A model generated the notes under the pieces. The model was not told the origin of the DNA and did not search any database. It saw nothing but the letters and a program-made list of their open reading frames with translations. 10,196 nt of DNA from contig JAUWKC010000025.1 in NCBI GenBank assembly GCA_030607345.1, positions 1 to 10,196 of the forward strand, given 5' to 3'. The position numbers and the translations under genes are program-made. Positions 6,053-10,196 of the stretch are shown here, one piece after another; the first letter of the stretch is position 1, and every line of letters starts with the position of its first letter. Source of the stretch: Planctomycetota bacterium. GTDB taxonomy: Bacteria; Planctomycetota; Phycisphaerae; Sedimentisphaerales; SG8-4.

Positions 6053-7540
6053 ATGAGCGGTATTTTCGGAGTAGTCTCGCAGGGAAATTGTGCACGAACG
6101 CTTTTCTACGGCACGGATTACCATTCGCATCTCGGCACCGAATACGGCGGTATTGCAGTACTCGGAAAGGATTTTACACGCCAGATACACAACCTCAGCC
6201 AGGGCCAGTTCAAGTCGAAATTCTACGATGATTATGAACGCCTCGAAGGCAACAAGGGCATCGGTGTCATCAGCGACTATGACGAGCAGCCCATTTATCT
6301 CAACTCAAGATTCGGACCGTTCTGCATCGTAACCGGTGGATTTATTGAAAACGCCGAAGAACTAACAGCAGAACTGTTAAATAAAGGCGTCTCGTTCAGC
6401 GAAGTCAGCAAAAGAGCCGTTAATACCCCGGAGTTGATAGCCAAACTAATCAACCAGGGAAGTAGTCTGATAGACGGTATAGAGAAGATGTTTGCTGCCA
6501 TTGAGGGTTCCTGCTCGCTGCTTCTGCTGCATAAAGACGGCGTATACGCTGCAAGGGACAGGTTTGGCTATACGCCGCTTCTCGTCGGCAGACGCCCCGA
6601 CGCCTGGGCCGTCACCAGCGAAACCAGCGCCTTCCCCAATAACGGCTTTGAGATTGTAAAGGGCCTTGAGCCTGGAGAGGTCGTGCTTATAAATGAACAG
6701 GGCCTGACAAGAAAACGCCCGGGACCGGGACAGGTCAACCAAATCTGTGCGTTTCTCTGGATTTACACCGGCTTTCCGGCCTCGACCTACGAAGGCATAA
6801 ATGTCGAAATCGTCAGGGAAAGATGTGGCCGATTCCTTGCCAGACGCGATAAGGACATTAGTGTTGACGTTGTCTCAGGCGTCCCGGACTCCGGATGTGC
6901 CCACGGATTAGGATACGCGATGGAATCCGGCAAACCCTTCCGACGCCCACTGGTCAAGTACACCCCGGGATACGGCCGAAGCTATACTCCACCTTCACAG
7001 CAGAAACGCGACTTCATTGCGAAAATGAAGCTCATCCCCGTTAAAGAGGTGATTGAAGGCAACAGCATTGTCGTCTGCGAAGATTCTATCGTCCGCGGCA
7101 CCCAGCTTAAGAACTTCACCGTAAAGAAATTGTGGGATTGCGGCGCCAGAGAGGTACATGTAAGGCCCGCCTGTCCGCCGCTGATGTTCCCCTGCCGGTT
7201 CAATTTTTCAACGCGCTCCATCAACGAACTTGCCGCCCGCAGAGCCATTCGCAGTCTCGAAGGACGCGACATAGAAGACGTGTCCGAGTATATAGACCAC
7301 AATTCCGAAAAGTACAGGAAAATGGTTCAATGGATAGCCGACGATTTGGGTGTCACCACGCTGCGGTATCAGAGCATGGATGACATGGTCGAGGCCATCG
7401 GCCGGCCCGCCGAACAGCTCTGTCTGTATTGCTGGAACGGCCAGTGTCCGAAATCAGACCGGCCCAAGCCTGCGGTCGATATAGTGGAGATAACCGCTCC
7501 TGCTGCAAAACAGGCCACGCAGGCAAACGTCAGACTTTAG
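6053..7540 (+). CDS. Amidophosphoribosyltransferase-like protein (PurF family) lacking the glutaminase Cys
   Basis: A 495-residue protein, close to PurF length (about 475-505). Residues 1-225 are a class II glutamine amidotransferase (Ntn) domain, residues about 230-450 a type I phosphoribosyltransferase. The PRPP loop VCEDSIVRGTQ is at 341-351, VDVVSGVPDSG at 271-281 and the flexible-loop region GRSYTPPSQQKR at 308-319. Cys232, Cys381, Cys457 and Cys460 sit where B. subtilis PurF has its [4Fe-4S] ligands. PurF makes 5-phosphoribosylamine from PRPP and glutamine in the first step of purine synthesis. Here the second residue, which should be the nucleophile Cys, is Ser (MSGIFG instead of MCGIVG), and the Arg-x-x-Thr and Asn-Gly glutamine-site motifs are not visible at about 70-77 and 94-96. 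It may therefore use ammonia or another partner, or have another role. ATG 6053 is fixed by AAGGAGGAAG at 6041-6050. Not given the symbol purF because of the missing residues. Confidence 0.85.
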   Translation: MSGIFGVVSQGNCARTLFYGTDYHSHLGTEYGGIAVLGKDFTRQIHNLSQGQFKSKFYDDYERLEGNKGIGVISDYDEQPIYLNSRFGPFCIVTGGFIENAEELTAELLNKGVSFSEVSKRAVNTPELIAKLINQGSSLIDGIEKMFAAIEGSCSLLLLHKDGVYAARDRFGYTPLLVGRRPDAWAVTSETSAFPNNGFEIVKGLEPGEVVLINEQGLTRKRPGPGQVNQICAFLWIYTGFPASTYEGINVEIVRERCGRFLARRDKDISVDVVSGVPDSGCAHGLGYAMESGKPFRRPLVKYTPGYGRSYTPPSQQKRDFIAKMKLIPVKEVIEGNSIVVCEDSIVRGTQLKNFTVKKLWDCGAREVHVRPACPPLMFPCRFNFSTRSINELAARRAIRSLEGRDIEDVSEYIDHNSEKYRKMVQWIADDLGVTTLRYQSMDDMVEAIGRPAEQLCLYCWNGQCPKSDRPKPAVDIVEITAPAAKQATQANVRL

Positions 7541-8019
7541 ACGCAATGTTCTGCGCAGCCTGGCCCGGCAATAAAAAAACCCCTGCGCGGCCAGGCGAGA
7601 ATATCCATTTATATGCTTTTTTCGTTACGTTTGAAGTACTCGCCTTGCGTTTCGCAGGGGCCGGGAAGTACCTGGTCATCCGTGACCAATGTCTCGTAAC
7701 ACCAGCAGCCCGCCTTGGCGCATGGTGACAAATGCCCGGTACTCGCACTGCGCTTATTATCGACCAGACCTATTGCTTTTCTTGACGTGTGGTTTTCGGA
7801 CTTCTGGCGTGTGCGCAGCCGACAATACTGCTGTGGGATTATTATCGGACCGCTCCAAATAAAATCTACGTTACCGGCAAGCCTCAATCCTTTAATTGCT
7901 CCCGGCAGCCGGCCTTGTTATTGGGGTGAAGCACACTTGATTTGTGGAACTGGCACAATTACTGTGATTTGCCTGAATGTCACTGTCGGGGGAATACCGA
8001 GACCGGCCGGTTCACTGCT
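7541..8019. other. Gene-free interval between convergent genes with competing inverted repeats
   Basis: No reading frame here has a Shine-Dalgarno, recognisable motif or coding-like composition, apart from the alternative-frame tail described at 7980-8117. The left part is highly structured. GCCTGGCC (7558-7565) can pair with GGCCAGGC (7589-7596). CCCCTGCG (7580-7587) can pair with CGCAGGGG (7653-7660), enclosing AGGCGAG (7593-7599) with CTCGCCT (7639-7645). CCCGGC (7564-7569) can pair with GCCGGG (7660-7665). Read on the minus strand, the CCCCTGCG...CGCAGGGG stem is followed directly by T7 (7579-7573). The remaining part, about 7700-7980, shows only small hairpins (7674-7687, 7902-7912). Confidence 0.6.
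7573..7660 (-). terminator. Candidate terminator-like stem followed by T7 on the minus strand
   Basis: On the minus strand an 8-bp GC-rich stem (7660-7653 with 7587-7580) enclosing a second 7-bp stem (7645-7639 with 7599-7593) is followed at once by seven T (7579-7573). The inner loop of about 40 nt is long for a Rho-independent terminator. It could end transcripts of the sigma-like gene about 360 bp downstream of its stop, or be the end of an unrecognised small RNA. Confidence 0.38.
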
Positions 8020-8117
8020 TCAATTAGAAACGCCCGTAAGCCGACAATCGCCAAACAACCAACCAACGTGGCCATACTGAGCACAAAAAGGCCGACTGCA
8101 ATTGCCGACGTCTTCGC
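7980..8117 (-). other. Alternative-frame transmembrane tail of the sigma-like gene (probable frameshift)
   Basis: In the +1 frame relative to the sigma-like CDS, the minus strand reads AKTSAIAVGLFVLSMATLVG and then CLAIVGLRAFLIEAVNRPVS plus VFPRQ and TGA (7982-7980). This is a 26-28 residue uninterrupted hydrophobic helix followed by a polar tail. By my count, third-position GC is about 57% in this frame and about 43% in the annotated frame. The annotated frame gives a Cys/Trp/Gly-rich tail that looks non-coding. Removing one base in the AAAATTT run near 8118-8124 would fuse the two frames. Confidence 0.5.
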
Positions 8118-8688
8118 CAAATTTTGAATCAAGCATCTCGCCAAGCTTGTTAAGCAAACTGCATACCTGCCGGCGGCAGGCAGAAGGCTTGTCCTGCCAA
8201 AGCCCTGCCAGGTATTCTGCCGTCGTTGTCTCGCCGATGTCTATCTGGGTCCTGATATCTGCAATCGAACGGCCAAAAAACACCGACAGCTCTTTTGTGC
8301 TCATCATCTCCAGATGATAAAGCACAAAAACCTGCCTATCCAAAGAGCCAAGGCGGTTGACCGCCTCAGCCAGGTCCTGCATTTTTCTATCGGCCAGAAG
8401 CGGCTCGGATAATTTCAACCGCTGTTCGTCTTCACCCTCGCACTGCCCGGCAAGTCTCTTACCCACCGCGTCGACCATAAAGTCAAGCAGCGCCCCCAAT
8501 TGCCACGCACGCTTCAAGTCCCCTACAAGCGAATACGTCGTCAAAAAGGCATAGAAAGCTATCTCTTCGGCCTTCTTCTTGCTGTCGGTGTGCTGCACAC
8601 ATCTAAGCAAAACGTATCTAAGATAGTACTTAACGACCTGCCCATACACCGCAGGCCTGAAATCCTCGGCGGCAAACGTGACACTCAT
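8020..8688 (-). CDS. Divergent sigma-70-family (ECF-like) protein, C-terminus probably frameshifted
   Basis: A 222-residue reading frame from the ATG at 8688. Residues about 15-80 resemble a worn sigma region 2 (AEEIAFYAFLTTYSLVGDLK, with a following DFMVDAVGKRL helix). Residues 107-163 resemble sigma region 4: VNRLGSLDRQVFVLYHLEMM, then STKELSVFFGRSIADIRTQI, the helix-turn-helix order of the LP..R.V..L..E..S..EIA..LG.S pattern. Such proteins direct RNA polymerase to special promoters, but region 2 is weak enough that promoter melting is doubtful. The last 27 codons (NCSRPFC onward) look out of frame; the +1 frame encodes a membrane helix to 7980. Only a weak Shine-Dalgarno (GAGGA, about 11 nt upstream) is seen. 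It lies downstream of hflKC but is separated by 284 bp. No anti-sigma gene is adjacent. Confidence 0.7.
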   Translation of the reverse strand: MSVTFAAEDFRPAVYGQVVKYYLRYVLLRCVQHTDSKKKAEEIAFYAFLTTYSLVGDLKRAWQLGALLDFMVDAVGKRLAGQCEGEDEQRLKLSEPLLADRKMQDLAEAVNRLGSLDRQVFVLYHLEMMSTKELSVFFGRSIADIRTQIDIGETTTAEYLAGLWQDKPSACRRQVCSLLNKLGEMLDSKFGEDVGNCSRPFCAQYGHVGWLFGDCRLTGVSN

Positions 8689-8824
8689 ATCTTACTTATC
8701 CTCAATCATCCTTGCCCCCTGTTAGTCTCGACCCTGGCTCAGCCGGGGCCTCAGGCTCTGCTGCCGCGAAGCCTTTCTATTGTTCACACGTCATTTATAA
8801 CAAATCCGCCTTGCCGGAGAAATC

Positions 8825-8879
8825 GGGAAAAACCTGATTTTGCTATGAGTTAAACCCTTGTTTTGCATCAGGTTTTCCC
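8825..8879. repeat. Inverted repeat with 13-14 bp arms in the hflC/sigma intergenic region
   Basis: GGGAAAAACCTGAT (8825-8838) and ATCAGGTTTTCCC (8867-8879) are complementary except for one extra A in the left arm. The loop is 28 nt. No U-run follows on either strand, so it is not a classical terminator. Confidence 0.6.
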
Positions 8880-8883
8880 TTAT

Positions 8884-8911
8884 CCTTCTCTGCGCAGAAC
8901 ATCAGAGAAGG
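8884..8911. repeat. Perfect 9-bp inverted repeat, 10-nt loop
   Basis: CCTTCTCTG (8884-8892) and CAGAGAAGG (8903-8911) are exact complements. It lies 62 bp past the hflC stop and 5 bp from the longer repeat at 8825-8879, so the two hairpins are tandem in the 3' region of the hflKC transcript. This could be a transcript end or processing structure. Confidence 0.55.
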
Positions 8912-8972
8912 TCTTGTTCATACCGCTTCTACTACCTCCGGCTCACTCGTATTCGCAAAAACAAGCAGGAAT

Positions 8973-9833
8973 CTATTTCGTGGATTGACTCAAATACTGG
9001 AAAAACTCGCTATCACTGCTCAGGACAACTGTGGTCTCCCGCCCCAGAGACTTCTCGTAAGCCTCCAGAGTCTTGACGAACTCAAAAAACTCGTAATCTT
9101 TTCCAAATGCCTCGGCATATATTTTGATTGCCTCGGCGTCGCCGGCGCCTTTTGTTTTCTCAGCCTCCATCTTGCTTTCCGCAAGCAGGATGGTCTTGTC
9201 CCTGTCGGTTGCCGCCATAATCTTTTCTCTGGCCTCGGCGCCTTCCGACCGGTATTTTTTGGCTATTCTTTCTCGCTCGGCCCGCATCCGCGCATAAACA
9301 GAATGCCGCACGTCCTCCGGCAGGTCGGCACGCTTAATGCGTACGTCGATAACTTCGATTCCGTATTCCCTGCCCTTGGCGTTGCAATTGCCGTGCACCT
9401 TTGCCATTATCTCGGCGCGGTTTATCGACACAATTTCCGTAAGCGTGTGGCGTGCAAGCTCTTCACGCAGCTCCGAAAAGACTATATCGTCGAGTCTCGC
9501 CTGTGCCCCCGCCTCGGACCGTACCGTCTGATAGAACTTCAACGGGTCCACAATGCGCCACCTGGCATAATTGTCAAGAAGAAGATGCTTCTTGTCTTTT
9601 GTGATTATTTTCGCAGCCGAGGCGTCATACTCCAGCACCCTGTCCTCGAAGCGGTGTACGCTCTGGACAAAGGGAATCTTAAAATGCAGGCCGGAATCTC
9701 TGACAGTCCGAATGTACTTGCCAAGCTGAGTGACAATCACCTGCTCCGTTTCGTCCACTGTAAAAAATGAACCGGCGGCAAGTATCAAAAACGCAATTAC
9801 CAAAACACCCGCAATGATTAGCTTCGGTTTCAT
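8973..9833 (-). CDS. hflC: FtsH protease modulator HflC (SPFH/band 7)
   Basis: A 286-residue protein, somewhat shorter than E. coli HflC (334). Residues 5-25 are a single N-terminal membrane anchor. Residues about 25-190 form the SPFH (band 7/prohibitin) domain, with the family start VDETEQVIVTQLGKYIRTVR, then GLHFKIPFVQSV, RVLEYD and an ARWRIVDPLKFYQTV segment. Residues about 190-240 are an Ala/Glu/Arg-rich coiled coil (RIAKKYRSEGAEAREKI), followed by AEAIKIYAEAFGKDYEFFEF, as in HflC. With HflK it forms a large membrane cage around FtsH and limits its proteolysis of membrane proteins. The ATG at 9833 overlaps the hflK stop (ATGA), with AAGGGGG upstream, so translation is probably coupled. 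Confidence 0.94.
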   Translation of the reverse strand: MKPKLIIAGVLVIAFLILAAGSFFTVDETEQVIVTQLGKYIRTVRDSGLHFKIPFVQSVHRFEDRVLEYDASAAKIITKDKKHLLLDNYARWRIVDPLKFYQTVRSEAGAQARLDDIVFSELREELARHTLTEIVSINRAEIMAKVHGNCNAKGREYGIEVIDVRIKRADLPEDVRHSVYARMRAERERIAKKYRSEGAEAREKIMAATDRDKTILLAESKMEAEKTKGAGDAEAIKIYAEAFGKDYEFFEFVKTLEAYEKSLGRETTVVLSSDSEFFQYLSQSTK

Positions 9834-10196
9834 TTGTCACCCCCTTTTTCTTCAAGAGGCAATAACTGCAATAGGTTTCCACCCACGTCACGGTCAATAA
9901 TAAACTTACGCATGCCCGGGAGTATCCGCTGCATCGTCTCTAAGTACAGCCGCTTGCGAGTCACCGCCTTGGCGCTTTCGTACTCTTTCAAAACCGCAAG
10001 GAACCTCGCCGCCTCACCCTGGGCACGCTTTATACGCTCTTGCCTGTATGCCTCGGCCTGCTCAAGAATACGCTGCGCCTCGCCACGGGCCTTCGGCAGT
10101 ATATCTGCATTATAACCTTCCGCTTCCCTGATAAACCGCTCCTTATCCTCTTTCGCGCTGACCACGTCACTGAATGCCTGCTCAATCTCTTTCGGA
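9830..10196 (-). CDS. hflK: FtsH protease modulator HflK, C-terminal part (start beyond window)
   Basis: The frame is open from the right edge for 122 codons to the TGA at 9832-9830. The visible part is the end of the SPFH domain (PKEIEQAFSDVVSAKEDKER), then a long coiled coil rich in Ala, Glu and Arg (AEGYNADILPKARGEAQRIL, EQAEAYRQERIKRAQGEAAR), then the helix LYLETMQRILPGMRKFIIDR and a short acidic tail. The EDKxRxIxEAxxYxNxxxPxARGEA pattern is diagnostic of HflK rather than HflC or a generic band 7 protein. It forms with HflC the FtsH-associated membrane complex. A GTG at 10165 is inside the gene, not its start. Confidence 0.93.
   Translation of the reverse strand, partial: PKEIEQAFSDVVSAKEDKERFIREAEGYNADILPKARGEAQRILEQAEAYRQERIKRAQGEAARFLAVLKEYESAKAVTRKRLYLETMQRILPGMRKFIIDRDVGGNLLQLLPLEEKGGDK

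Noticed and set aside
7609..8127. Several open frames of 61-121 codons on both strands between the PurF-like and sigma-like genes
   Set aside because: No ribosome-binding sites, no motifs, Cys/Trp/Pro-rich composition typical of non-coding DNA; they overlap one another and the sigma-like gene.

Overview
The window looks like chromosomal DNA of an uncultured planctomycete, probably of the Phycisphaerae/Sedimentisphaerales type. The evidence is a secreted protein ending in a planctomycete-style single dockerin repeat (about 4065-4135), a second dockerin tail remnant next to a tRNA, a short LIELL-type prepilin pseudopilin, a Gram-negative OprB-type porin, and a PurF-like protein of the MSG-initiated subfamily. 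No insertion sequence, phage gene, CRISPR array or rRNA is seen.

Layout. 1-1222 (-) is the N-terminal 407 residues of a PilX-like pilus assembly protein running off the left edge, with its own promoter at 1298-1326. 1465-5050 (-) holds four closely spaced co-directional genes, in transcription order: a secreted protein with OB-fold-like repeats and a dockerin half-module, a pseudopilin, a small cupin and an OprB-like porin. A near-consensus promoter at 5099-5127 sits upstream of them. 5051-5231 is a divergent control region; the other gene it serves is nikR (5232-5645, +), a nickel-responsive repressor with all its metal ligands, whose promoter overlaps a 20-bp imperfect palindrome. tRNA-Val(CAC) follows at 5724-5797, and right behind it lies a decayed dockerin C-terminus. 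6053-7540 (+) encodes an amidophosphoribosyltransferase-like protein that keeps the PRPP loop and four Fe-S cysteines but has Ser where the glutaminase nucleophile Cys should be.

7541-8019 has no convincing gene but contains competing inverted repeats. 8020-8688 (-) is a divergent sigma-70-like protein whose last about 30 codons look out of frame: the +1 frame encodes a clear transmembrane helix and runs on to 7980. 8689-8972 is intergenic with two consecutive inverted repeats. 8973-10196 (-) is hflC and the 3' part of hflK, overlapping at ATGA, the membrane SPFH pair that modulates FtsH.

Most of the window is ordinary envelope, purine and stress housekeeping. The points of most interest are the nucleophile-less PurF homologue, the probable frameshift hiding a membrane anchor in the sigma-like gene, the orphan nikR with its palindrome, the dockerin remnant beside the tRNA, and the structured 3' regions at 7551-7665 and 8825-8911.
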